64,000 bases of DNA from an uncultured Clostridium sp. (lineage in GTDB: Bacteria > Bacillota > Clostridia > Lachnospirales > Lachnospiraceae): contig CABVBU010000004.1 of NCBI GenBank assembly GCA_902496665.1, positions 76,297-140,296 of the forward strand, in the 5' to 3' direction. How positions within the stretch are numbered: position 1 is the stretch's first letter; the number at the start of each line of letters is the position of its first letter. Shown in pieces: positions 53,197 through 60,910 of the stretch. The notes under the pieces are model-generated. The model saw nothing but the letters and a program-made list of their open reading frames with translations, did not search any database and was not told the DNA's origin. The translations under genes and the position numbers were made by a program.

Positions 53197-54051
53197 TTAT
53201 TTTTCCTCCTCTTTTAAAAGATCCTCAACATACTTCGGCAGCATGAACGCTCCCATGTGAAGATGTGTCGTGTAATACCATGTTTCGATATTTAATGCAT
53301 CCCATTCCCGGGGCTTAAAATCCTTGATGGGATGATATTTCTTTGAAGCGAAGCCGAAGAGCCAGTATCCAGACGGACAGGTCGGAATATGCGCCTGATA
53401 CACACGGCTGATCGGGAAGGAGCGGAACGCCTTGCGGTGCATACTGCGGCAGGCCAGCTCGTCCTCATCGTAGAATGGGCTTCCGTGCTGGTAGACCATG
53501 ATCCCATCTTCCTTTAAGGCGCTGTAGCAGCTTCCGTAGAATTCCTTCGTGAACAGTCCCTCAGTGTGGCCGAAGGGATCTGTGGAATCGTTGATGATGA
53601 GGTCATATTTTGCCTTCTTGTTTCTTAAAAATCTCAGACCGTCATCATAGTGGACCTCGACACGCGGATCATCTAAGGCACAGGCTACCTCCGGGAAAAA
53701 CTTTCTTGAAACTTCCACGAACATCTCATCCGTCTCCACGACATCGATATGTTCCACGCAGTCATACTGCAAAAGCTCTTTCGCGACACCGCCGTCGCCG
53801 CCGCCAATGATCAGTACGTCCTTCACACACGGATGGACCGCCATCGGCACATGGGTCACCATCTCGTCATAAATAAACTCGTCCTTCTCGGAGAATACGA
53901 TCTCCCCGTCCAGAGAGATAAATTTTCCAAATTCCTCAGAATCGAACACATCGATCCGCTGATATTCACTCTCCCCGGAAAACAGCTGCTTTTCGATCTT
54001 GATGGACAGCTTTACATTTCCGGTGTGCAGTTCTGAAAACCAGAATTCCAT
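53197..54051 (-). CDS. speE: Polyamine aminopropyltransferase (spermidine synthase)
   Basis: Transfers aminopropyl from decarboxylated S-adenosylmethionine to putrescine. 284 residues with the N-terminal beta domain (EFWFSELHTGNVKLSIKIEK), YDEMVTHVPMAVHP, the methyltransferase-like motif VLIIGGGDGGVAKELLQYD near 89-107, DDGLRFLRNKKAKYDLIIND and DSTDPFGHTEGLFTKEFY. No speD (SAM decarboxylase) lies in this operon, so either it is elsewhere or the product is unusual. 3 bp upstream of the CASDH gene. Confidence 0.94.
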   Translation of the reverse strand: MEFWFSELHTGNVKLSIKIEKQLFSGESEYQRIDVFDSEEFGKFISLDGEIVFSEKDEFIYDEMVTHVPMAVHPCVKDVLIIGGGDGGVAKELLQYDCVEHIDVVETDEMFVEVSRKFFPEVACALDDPRVEVHYDDGLRFLRNKKAKYDLIINDSTDPFGHTEGLFTKEFYGSCYSALKEDGIMVYQHGSPFYDEDELACRSMHRKAFRSFPISRVYQAHIPTCPSGYWLFGFASKKYHPIKDFKPREWDALNIETWYYTTHLHMGAFMLPKYVEDLLKEEEK

Positions 54052-54085
54052 ATCTCGTGACTCCTTGTATCGTATTGGCCAAAGC

Positions 54086-55540
54086 CTATATGTTTGCCAG
54101 CACCATCAGATGGTCCACAGCCGGATCCTCTGTTCCCTGCATGGAGCATCCCTTTTTCTTCGCGTACAGGATATACTGGACCACATCGTCCGTGATCATC
54201 TCACCCGGCGCCAGGATCGGGATTCCCGGCGGATAACACATCACAAACTCCGCACAGACTCTTCCTGAAGACGCTTCCACCGGAACGGAGACCTTCTCCG
54301 AGTAGAACGCTTTCTGTGGGGACATCACGACCTTCGGGGAGATATACTCACCGGAGAGAAGTCCCGCGCTGTCTTTTTTATAGAGACGTTCCACATCATC
54401 GAGAGCCCCCACAAGACGCTCGATGTCCTGAATCCGGTCTCCGATGGAGATGTAAGCAAGAATGTTGCTGATGTCACCGAATTCGATCTGGATATCATAC
54501 TCGTCGCGCAGGAGATCATAGACCTCGATTCCAGCAAGTCCAATGTCTCTTGTATACACGGAGAGCTTCGTCACATCGTAATCGAAGATGCTGTCCCCGT
54601 TTACCAGTTCTTTTCCGTAAGCATAGTAGCCGCCGATAGAGTTGATCTCCCGTCTCGCATACTCTGCCATCTCAACGACCTTCGCGAAGGATTCCTCACC
54701 GCGGAGAGCCAGATTTCGTCTTGAGATATCAAGGCTGGAAAGAAGCAGGTAGGAGGCGCTTGTGGTCTGGGTCAGGTTGATGATCTGGCGCACATAGTCG
54801 GTGTTCACACCCTTATTTAAAAGAAGAAGCGAGCTCTGGGTCAGGCTTCCGCCGGACTTGTGCATGGATACCGCCGCCATATCAGCTCCCGCTGCCATTG
54901 CGGAGATTGGAAGATTCTTTCCGAAATACAGGTGGGTTCCATGGGCCTCGTCCGCGAGGACCTTCATGCCCCTCGCATGGGCAAGCTGTACGATCGTTTT
55001 TATATCAGAGCAGATGCCGTAATAGGTCGGGTTGTTGACGAACACCGCAACCGCGTCCGGATTGTCCTCGATGGCCTGTTTTACTTTTTCAACCTGCATT
55101 CCCAGCGAAATACCGAGTCTCTGGTTCATCTCCGGATTTACGTAGATCGGGATTCCGCCGCAGAGCACCAGCGCGTTGATAACGCTCTTATGTACGTTTC
55201 GCGGCAGGATGATCTTATCTCCGGCTTTTACCACCGAGAGGATCATGCTCTGGACCGCCGATGTCGTTCCGCCCACCATCAGATAGGCGCTGGCCGCTCC
55301 GAATGCCTCCGCCGCAAGCTCTTCCGCCTCACGGATCACGGAGACCGGATGACAGAGGTTGTCAAGCGGCTTCATGGAGTTTACGTCCAAAGATACACAT
55401 TTCTCTCCTAAAAGCTGTACAAGTTCCGGATTTCCGCGTCCTCTCTTATGTCCCGGTACATCAAACGGGACAACTCTCTTCTTTTTAAATGCCTCGAGTG
55501 CTTCATAGATCGGGGCTTTCTTTTGTCTCTCTCTGTCCAT
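54086..55540 (-). CDS. speA: Orn/Lys/Arg decarboxylase family, probable biosynthetic arginine decarboxylase
   Basis: PLP fold-I decarboxylase. The ATG at 55540 (MDRERQKKAPIYEALEAFKK) follows GAGGAACAAAACC; a further ATG five codons upstream lacks a site. 484 residues. VPFDVPGHKRGRGNPEL opens the family domain; LVGGTTSAVQSMIL, VLADEAHGTHLYFGK and the PLP lysine in AVSMHKSGGSLTQSSLLL follow. The short form with C-terminal PPGIPILAPGEMI matches Gram-positive SpeA/Cad-type. Arginine is preferred as substrate because aguA-aguB consume agmatine, but lysine or ornithine cannot be excluded. Confidence 0.88.
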   Translation of the reverse strand: MDRERQKKAPIYEALEAFKKKRVVPFDVPGHKRGRGNPELVQLLGEKCVSLDVNSMKPLDNLCHPVSVIREAEELAAEAFGAASAYLMVGGTTSAVQSMILSVVKAGDKIILPRNVHKSVINALVLCGGIPIYVNPEMNQRLGISLGMQVEKVKQAIEDNPDAVAVFVNNPTYYGICSDIKTIVQLAHARGMKVLADEAHGTHLYFGKNLPISAMAAGADMAAVSMHKSGGSLTQSSLLLLNKGVNTDYVRQIINLTQTTSASYLLLSSLDISRRNLALRGEESFAKVVEMAEYARREINSIGGYYAYGKELVNGDSIFDYDVTKLSVYTRDIGLAGIEVYDLLRDEYDIQIEFGDISNILAYISIGDRIQDIERLVGALDDVERLYKKDSAGLLSGEYISPKVVMSPQKAFYSEKVSVPVEASSGRVCAEFVMCYPPGIPILAPGEMITDDVVQYILYAKKKGCSMQGTEDPAVDHLMVLANI

Positions 55541-55578
55541 GGTTTTGTTCCTCATGCATTTTATTGATTGCGCATCAT

Positions 55579-55622
55579 CTTAATAATAAAAAAAGCAGAT
55601 GACGCCAAAACCATCATCTGCT
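55579..55622 (-). terminator. Intrinsic terminator in the speA leader
   Basis: On the minus strand AGCAGATGA-tggttttggcg-TCATCTGCT is followed by TTTTTTTATTATT. It ends only about 40 bp before the speA start codon. No gene lies upstream for several hundred bp except the CRISPR array, so it is either an attenuator of the polyamine operon or the stop for the RNA that starts at 55947. Confidence 0.75.
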
Positions 55623-55790
55623 CAAAACGATTCTATTCCATTGGGGTCTGGGGCGCGTCACTCCGCTCCCGTCTGCCTCTGACCTTTATCGTTTTTTCCT
55701 CCAAGTCTGCAATCGCAAATATATTGTCCCTGCACTTATTGACCGATTCACAAGATGATGTGTTTTTCAAACACTGATTATAAAGTAATC

Positions 55791-55947
55791 AACTTATAAA
55801 TTTGAGCTTTTAACTCAATCAATAATGTGGGCTTACCCCCACGCGGCGCTTGACCCGCCTGTCCGATGGGCTTAACTTCCGTAGTCTGTTCTGCGGGAGT
55901 GGTCATTACATACATTTGCATGAAAACGATAAATGTCTCTTCACACT
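55791..55947 (-). ncRNA. Candidate structured small RNA between CRISPR array and speA
   Basis: A near-consensus promoter at 55954-55983 would start an RNA near 55947 that runs through an A/U-rich stretch into a G/C-rich structured core at 55820-55905. Visible stems: GTGGG-ggtaag-CCCAC, GGCG-ggtcaag-CGCC, and CCCGC with GCGGG further apart; then TTGAG-ttaaaag-CTCAA followed by a weak T-rich end near 55795. GGAAGTTAAGCCCATC looks like a conserved RNA loop, similar to phrases in 5S rRNA, yet it is not a full 5S gene. A 6S-type RNA is one possibility; I cannot confirm it. It could equally be the long speA leader. Confidence 0.4.
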
Positions 55948-55953
55948 ATTTTT

Positions 55954-55983
55954 ATCATACATGAAAAACACGGGAACTGTCAA
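55954..55983 (-). promoter_or_regulatory. Near-consensus promoter facing speA
   Basis: TTGACA (55978-55983) and TATGAT (55954-55959) are 18 bp apart on the minus strand. It begins 20 bp beyond the last degenerate CRISPR repeat. Confidence 0.75.
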
Positions 55984-56002
55984 GTAAAAAATTCTTTACG
56001 TG

Positions 56003-56762
56003 GGATCTTCTGTCAGCCTCACGAGGAGGCTGACCACCGATTATAATGATCCGATCGAAAGTGCTGTGTTTCAACTCACAGCCTCGCAAGGAGGCTGACA
56101 GGAATTGGGAATCCGTTCTGAAAACGATATGAAATTTCAACTCACAGCCCCGCAAGGGGGCTGACCATCGCCGGACAGTAAAGCATACGCTTCATCGATA
56201 TTTCAACTCACAGCCCCGCAAGGGGGCTGACGCAACTGGCACGACCTGCCGGAAGAATACTGGACATTTCAACTCGCAGCCCCGCAAGGGGGCTGACAAA
56301 AGCAAACTGGTTACTCGTTTACAACTACAAATTTCAACTCACAGCCCCGCAAGGGGGCTGACACACTGTCTTTATATGCCGTCAATCGGCATCCCTCATT
56401 TCAACTCACAGCCCCGCAAGGGGGCTGACCACTCTGGTAATTGACACCGTCCTTCGAGTAGGTATTTCAACTCACAGCCCCGCAAGGGGGCTGACATGGC
56501 TTACCATTTTTGTCTCTTTTTTCCTCGAACTATTTCAACTCACAGCCCCGCAAGGGGGCTGACATGGTGCATGGTTCTACTCTGGAAGAACTGGACGAAT
56601 TTCAACTCACAGCCCCGCAAGGGGGCTGACTAAGACAGGCGTTCTTGTCATTGACCCCGAAAACATTTCAACTCACAGCCCCGCAAGGGGGCTGACCATC
56701 TCTGCCGCTGACCTTTCTCAGTATTCAAATATTTCAACTCACAGCCCCGCAAGGGGGCTGAC
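56003..56762 (-). CRISPR. Type I-C CRISPR array, 12 repeats and 11 spacers
   Basis: The 32-bp repeat, read on the minus strand, starts GTCAGCCCCCTTGCGGGGCT and ends GTGAGTTGAAAT, typical of type I-C with a CAGCCCC/GGGGCTG stem. Repeats start (plus coordinates) at 56003, 56068, 56134, 56200, 56266, 56331, 56398, 56464, 56532, 56599, 56665 and 56731. Spacers are 33-36 bp. The repeat at 56003 is strongly degenerate (about 20 of 32 positions), that at 56068 has three changes and that at 56266 one. So the trailer end is at 56003 and the leader end at 56762, with transcription on the minus strand like the cas genes. Confidence 0.98.
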
Positions 56763-56931
56763 TGCAATTTTAGCTAAAATATTGTCTGACCAAAATTGTT
56801 TTTTGTGCTTATTTCACATATTTCTACTAAGTTTCCCTCGCATCTTCAGGATTTCCATGACCTTTGGGCTAAGATTTCCCTTTTTTTCGGTGCGAATGTC
56901 CCGAGGTTTTTCTGTATACATACTTCTCGCA
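56763..56931 (-). other. CRISPR leader region
   Basis: About 170 bp of A/T-rich noncoding sequence between the cas2 remnant and the first repeat. A perfect 14-bp palindrome, ATTTTAGCTAAAAT, lies at 56767-56780, directly beside the first repeat. TAAAAT in it could be a -10 element with TTGGTC 15 bp upstream as a poor -35. The position matches a type I-C leader; no integration is expected now because cas1 is destroyed. Confidence 0.6.
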
Positions 56932-57186
56932 CTATAATAGCAGCGTTTCCGTAACATCAAATCCCGGCTTAACGCCAATATGTTCTACCTTATTTTTGTA
57001 TTTCTCGCCCAGATAATAGAATCTCAGACTGTCTACGTCTTTGTCGATGAGATTTTCAAGTATGTTTTTCACCTGTCTGCATTTTGCTGCGTCCATCTGA
57101 CATTTAAATATAGAATTCTACACTCTCTTCCCATAATTGGTGTATTCCTTCGCCACCTGACATAAACGTTTGCTTCCTTCCTCTGT
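56932..57186 (-). pseudogene. cas2: cas2 remnant (N-terminus lost, in-frame TAG)
   Basis: The frame reads MTEEGSKRLCQVAKEYTNYG then KRV, a TAG at 57118-57120, and then continues as NSIFKCQMDAAKCRQVKNIL and on to GVKPGFDVTETLLL with a normal TAG at 56932. This is type I-C Cas2 from about residue 14 to the end. The beta-strand start that carries the metal-binding Asp is missing. At the TAG, family members have CAG (KRVQNSVFEC), so a single C-to-T change made the stop; ATA for GTA and AAA for GAA nearby are also transitions. The gene cannot make an integrase subunit. Confidence 0.9.
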
Positions 57187-57383
57187 CATAATGACTGCTT
57201 CGTTTTCCATACTCGTGCCAGAAACAGTGTTACATTTCCCTTGACTTCACCCGTAACTCTTGCAAGAAATCTTCTGTTCCCGGACATAAAAGAAAGGCTT
57301 ATATTTCTCTGTGCCCACTGTCTTCTGCAGAACTCAAAGTGCTGGATTCCGGATAGCTGGAGGAAATCCTCCTCCTGAAACAA
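57186..57383 (-). pseudogene. Chimeric cas4-cas1 remnant
   Basis: A 65-codon frame directly after cas7c. Its first 24 codons (LFQEEDFLQLSGIQHFEFCR then RQWA) are the N-terminus of type I-C Cas4, including the first conserved Cys. It then jumps to AQRNISLSFMSGNRRFLARV followed by TGEVKGNV, which is residues of about 62-92 of type I-C Cas1, and ends in a short unmatched tail at a TGA that overlaps the cas2 remnant. So most of cas4 and nearly all of cas1 were removed by two deletions, the first leaving the frame open. The start codon is TTG where ATG is usual. It is still behind a GGAGG site at the end of cas7c, so a peptide may be made, without either activity. Confidence 0.88.
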
Positions 57384-57385
57384 AG

Positions 57386-58237
57386 CTAAAATACCTCCGG
57401 TTCTTTACATCCGTCTACATGCCATGTGATCTCATAATCTGAAAACTCTTTCGGACGCTCCTTTTTGGCCTTAATGTTAAAACCTCTCTGAATCCTGCCA
57501 CTGGAGATCTCCGGTGTCTTAGCATCATGCTGCCACCAGTACATCCTGCAGACCTCCACACTTCCTTCCGGTCTCGCAGAAGAAGCATCGTTCTCAAATA
57601 AGGTTTTTAACGCCTCCTTCAGCACTTCTGCGTCCTCCTGACTGAATCCCGTCTTTTCCGCAAGCTGAACATTGACGCTTCCCATCACTTTATATACTGC
57701 AAAACCTACTCTGTGTTTTGTACCCATAGTATCGGAAGCCTTACTCTCTTTTCCGGATTCACTGTTCACGCTCTTTGTGATCTGCATGCTGATAATGTCG
57801 ATGGGAGAAAGGCTGATTGCCTGATGGATGGAAACAGGGCCCCTTACTCCAAAGGATACCGGAATCCCTTTAAACGCAAACACCTGTCCAAACGCTCTTA
57901 CATCCAGCCACTCCTTGCAGGAGATCGCTGCACAGACATCGCGATTGGCTTTCTTTTGGTCAGCGATCTGAGCTTTAAGCTCCGCACATCCATCGGCACG
58001 GTCCTTCAAGCTGCTGTAGGAATCGTCCGCCCGGTCATCGGACTGCACAAAAATTTTCTGTCCGAGATCCTGAAAGCGGTTTCTTATTTTCCTTTTGATG
58101 CAGACATCTGATATTTCACCATAGCCGTCCATGCTGATCCTCGGACGATTTCCGTTTAACGGATCGCCATTGGGATTGGCATTGGCAACACTCACAAATA
58201 ACGTAAAATCGATTTTCCCCTTTAACTCGCTCATCAT
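57386..58237 (-). CDS. cas7c: CRISPR-associated protein Cas7c (Csd2)
   Basis: Backbone subunit of the type I-C Cascade that binds along the crRNA spacer. 283 residues beginning GKIDFTLFVSVANANPNGDP, the Csd2/Cas7 hallmark, with NRPRISMDGYGEISDVCIKR, FGQVFAFKGIPVSFGVRGPV (start of the crRNA-binding part), SISLSPIDIISMQITKS-like IHQAISLSPIDII and KHRVGFAVYKVMGSVNVQLA. The start is ATG 58237 (TAATG overlap with cas8c) or the next ATG three bases on, which is better spaced from GAGGAGG. Looks intact. Confidence 0.95.
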   Translation of the reverse strand: MMSELKGKIDFTLFVSVANANPNGDPLNGNRPRISMDGYGEISDVCIKRKIRNRFQDLGQKIFVQSDDRADDSYSSLKDRADGCAELKAQIADQKKANRDVCAAISCKEWLDVRAFGQVFAFKGIPVSFGVRGPVSIHQAISLSPIDIISMQITKSVNSESGKESKASDTMGTKHRVGFAVYKVMGSVNVQLAEKTGFSQEDAEVLKEALKTLFENDASSARPEGSVEVCRMYWWQHDAKTPEISSGRIQRGFNIKAKKERPKEFSDYEITWHVDGCKEPEVF

Positions 58238-58620
58238 TATTCCTCCTCTTTTTCATTAAAACTTGTCTTTTTTGTTCTCAGATCATAGGCCTGATGATGA
58301 AAGCCTAACAAATATAATCCATCCAGCTTGCTATTATCACCAAAGCTGTCCACGTCGAATAAGCCATCGATCTCATGCAGCAGGTTTTCATAAAAACGTT
58401 GCTCCGGAAATTCCAGTTTATTCATATAGGGCTGGATATTTTCCTCGATCATTTTCCATGTTTCAAAGGGTCTCTGCGAAAAAGTGCTCATATATCTCTT
58501 TGCATTCGTCACTCTCGCCTTATCCTTCTCATCATACGTGCGGTATTCGATCCTGTCCGCAACTGCCAGCAAGCGTCCGTATAAATAACTTCTGTTCGTT
58601 TCTTCCTTATCTAATGCCAC
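58237..58620 (-). CDS. cas11c: Cas11c small subunit translated from inside cas8c
   Basis: Within cas8c, AGGAGG at 58629-58634 is followed after 8 bases by an in-frame GTG at 58618-58620 (ALDKEETNRSYLYGRLLAV follows). This would give a 127-residue protein to the cas8c stop. Type I-C systems are known to make the small subunit Cas11c by internal translation from cas8c at about this place and size. The ribosome-binding site is as strong as those of real genes in this window, which supports use of the start. Confidence 0.8.
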   Translation of the reverse strand: MALDKEETNRSYLYGRLLAVADRIEYRTYDEKDKARVTNAKRYMSTFSQRPFETWKMIEENIQPYMNKLEFPEQRFYENLLHEIDGLFDVDSFGDNSKLDGLYLLGFHHQAYDLRTKKTSFNEKEEE

Positions 58621-60162
58621 AGTCCATTCCTCCTGTTCATTTTCTTTTTTCCATTTTTTTACCAGCGAACAGGCCAAAGCCAAAACCCGTTCCCAGTTAT
58701 TTCGCTCCTTATAGGCCAGCGGCGTGGAGGCCTTCTGCACCGCGCGGTTCACATAATCATAAGGGATCCTGTGTCCGCTCCAGATACAGGGAAGCAGTCT
58801 TTTCGCAACCTCTGCATACATTCTTTTTCCGTTTGCGTCCACGATCGTAAGTGTTCCTTTACTTTCGATACCAAATAAAATATCTGCGATATCCTTAACT
58901 CCGACCATACCGTAAAACTGTACTCTTTTTTTGTCTTTCCATTTCGTGTGGATCCAGCCACAGCTTTCATGCCACTTTTTTATATTTTCCAGATATTTTG
59001 CAGAATCCAGAGTTGCCTCCTCCACCATCGACAATCTTCCCGGGGTCGCTGCATCAAAGCTGAGCAGGATCATCGATGACGTATTCTCGATCTTCTGCCC
59101 ATATCCCCTGATCGCCTTATAGAATTTTTCTGCGGTAATCGCATTCCCATCGGATACTGCACTCTTATCATTTTCCTCGTCATCCCAGTCATCCTGTTCT
59201 TCGTCATACTCAGATGCGATATCTTCCGTATCCGCATTCCATCTCGGCATGCTTGATCGATTGGATTCCCATGTTACGATGACCAGCGTATCGAAAAAGG
59301 ATCCCTGCTTACGGATGATCCACTTCAGGGCATTATGTATCTTCTGGGATGTTTCATTTCCTACTGCAAAGGCTTCCTCTTTACTGACAAAGCGTCCCCG
59401 ATAAGTAAAATTCTGGCTGTCATTTGCAGAGATCAGCTTTGCGCCATCCCCTTCATTGCGGATCTTTCTGGAGTGGAGATATGAAATAGCCTCTGTATTT
59501 CCGGTAAGATAACATAGTCCCTGTTCTTTTTCCCGTGAACGAACATAGCCTATATAACGCTCCTGCAGGCTTCTGTCTTTCCAGCACTCATCCGGGCACG
59601 TTTCAAACACGCCTGAGCTTTCCGGACGGATAATAAAACGCACAAATGCCTTTGCCTGCTCGATCCCCTGAAGCTTTTCCTTATCATCGATCTTTCCCTG
59701 TTCATTCAGCTTAATGATCTTCTGATCCGAAAGATCCCGGATCAGGCTGTTCTTTTTCAGGTACTGATAAACGGCCAAAACCTTCTCATGGCTGAATTCT
59801 GATTCCGCCCATTCCTTCAGCTGGGAAATATATAATTGGTAACAGACTCCGTCATCCTCATAATACTTCGTATAATCTCCCGCAAGATACCTCAGATTAT
59901 CACACAAAGGATGGGGCTCCTTTCCCGCTGTACGGCTTCCGGATTTTTCTGTGACCGGTATTACTGTCAGCTTGTCCTCCGGATTTACAAGCTTTGCCTC
60001 CATAAAGTTTCCATTCCTGTCGATGGTTACCTCGATCTGTGCGGTTACTGTCGTATGAAACGGTGGCAGAAGAACATAAGGCATATCTCCCCGATATTCA
60101 ATGATCCCTACTTTATCACTGTTTATTTCATACAGATCGATCAGTTCATTAACCCAGCTCAC
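58237..60162 (-). CDS. cas8c: CRISPR-associated protein Cas8c (Csd1), large subunit
   Basis: Type I-C large subunit, expected to recognise the PAM and recruit Cas3. 641 residues with Csd1 features: MSWVNELIDLYEINSDKVGI at the start, YLAGDYTKYYEDDGVCYQLY, CYLTGNTEAISYLHSRKIRN, GDGAKLISANDSQNFTYRGR near 235-255, and SFDAATPGRLSMVEEATLDS. An acidic loop with EDIASEYDEEQDDWDDEEND (about 313-332) is prominent. It overlaps cas5c by 4 bp and cas7c by 1 bp. No frameshift is seen. It contains the internal cas11c start. Confidence 0.95.
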   Translation of the reverse strand: MSWVNELIDLYEINSDKVGIIEYRGDMPYVLLPPFHTTVTAQIEVTIDRNGNFMEAKLVNPEDKLTVIPVTEKSGSRTAGKEPHPLCDNLRYLAGDYTKYYEDDGVCYQLYISQLKEWAESEFSHEKVLAVYQYLKKNSLIRDLSDQKIIKLNEQGKIDDKEKLQGIEQAKAFVRFIIRPESSGVFETCPDECWKDRSLQERYIGYVRSREKEQGLCYLTGNTEAISYLHSRKIRNEGDGAKLISANDSQNFTYRGRFVSKEEAFAVGNETSQKIHNALKWIIRKQGSFFDTLVIVTWESNRSSMPRWNADTEDIASEYDEEQDDWDDEENDKSAVSDGNAITAEKFYKAIRGYGQKIENTSSMILLSFDAATPGRLSMVEEATLDSAKYLENIKKWHESCGWIHTKWKDKKRVQFYGMVGVKDIADILFGIESKGTLTIVDANGKRMYAEVAKRLLPCIWSGHRIPYDYVNRAVQKASTPLAYKERNNWERVLALACSLVKKWKKENEQEEWTVALDKEETNRSYLYGRLLAVADRIEYRTYDEKDKARVTNAKRYMSTFSQRPFETWKMIEENIQPYMNKLEFPEQRFYENLLHEIDGLFDVDSFGDNSKLDGLYLLGFHHQAYDLRTKKTSFNEKEEE

Positions 60163-60896
60163 TCCTCCACCTCCTCACCGGTAAATTCTTCTAGTCCGGT
60201 AAAATTGCCTTTTCCGAAGACCTTGCGCTGCATTTCCCTGATGTGTCTTTTCTGGGTACACTCCTCGGGTCTTAAAAATTCAATGATCCCGCCCTTCTTC
60301 ATTACCGGTTTCCAGAAGCGTACCGTCATCTTTCCCTTATCTTCGTCTAAGACCGCTTCCTCTGCATAGGTGATCCCATGATACATGAAACCATAATCCA
60401 CTTCTCCGGTCATGGTATCATAATAGCTCTCTCCCTCGCCAAATACACACGGTTCCTCGAAAGCCTGACATTCCCTTGTTCCAAGGAAAATATCCCTGCG
60501 CCCGCCTCGATTTACCATTCGCTTCGCCATATTGTGGTACTTGTTCTCATTTCTGTCCTCCGCCAGCTCCGGATGATTATAATTCATCTCGAAATGTGCC
60601 CGCACCTGATATCGTACATCTTTTAAGTAGGTATAATATGCAAGCTCATTTCCGCCATTATATGCAATCGGGCGGATCCCTTTCGTTTCTGTCTGGATCG
60701 GATTCATTACTCTGACGGCATCAATGATCCATAAGATCGTTGGCTTCCAGAAAATGCTTTCTACGATTCCCCGCAGCGCCTCATACGTTGGGATATGATA
60801 ACTGGTTTTCTCGCCGCCGACACGAAGTACAGGATCTGAAAAAAGCGCATACGGACCATATACTTCAAATTCGATCGTATTTCTGTATTTTTTCAC
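60159..60896 (-). CDS. cas5c: CRISPR-associated protein Cas5c (Cas5d), crRNA endonuclease
   Basis: In type I-C Cas5 replaces Cas6 and cuts the pre-crRNA at the base of the repeat hairpin, then stays on the 5' handle. 245 residues from GTG 60896, preceded by AAAGGAGGTGAGAACA. NTIEFEVYGPYALFSDPVLR and EKTSYHIPTYEALRGIVESI are the Cas5d signature; FWKPTILWIIDAVRVMNPIQ, FLGTRECQAFEEPCVFGEGE and FGKGNFTGLEEF follow. Tyr and Lys/His residues expected for cleavage are in the first 50 residues. Intact, 4-bp overlap with cas8c. Confidence 0.95.
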   Translation of the reverse strand: MKKYRNTIEFEVYGPYALFSDPVLRVGGEKTSYHIPTYEALRGIVESIFWKPTILWIIDAVRVMNPIQTETKGIRPIAYNGGNELAYYTYLKDVRYQVRAHFEMNYNHPELAEDRNENKYHNMAKRMVNRGGRRDIFLGTRECQAFEEPCVFGEGESYYDTMTGEVDYGFMYHGITYAEEAVLDEDKGKMTVRFWKPVMKKGGIIEFLRPEECTQKRHIREMQRKVFGKGNFTGLEEFTGEEVEE

Positions 60897-60910
60897 TGTT
60901 CTCACCTCCT

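Noticed and set aside
55820..55905. 5S rRNA gene
   Set aside because: Only a short phrase (about 16 nt around GGAAGTTAAGCCCATC) resembles 5S rRNA; the flanking helices and the paired ends of a 5S gene are missing, and no rRNA operon is near.
57186..57383. Functional small accessory cas gene after cas7c
   Set aside because: The sequence is clearly pieces of Cas4 and Cas1 joined; neither active site is kept, so it was called a remnant rather than a new gene.
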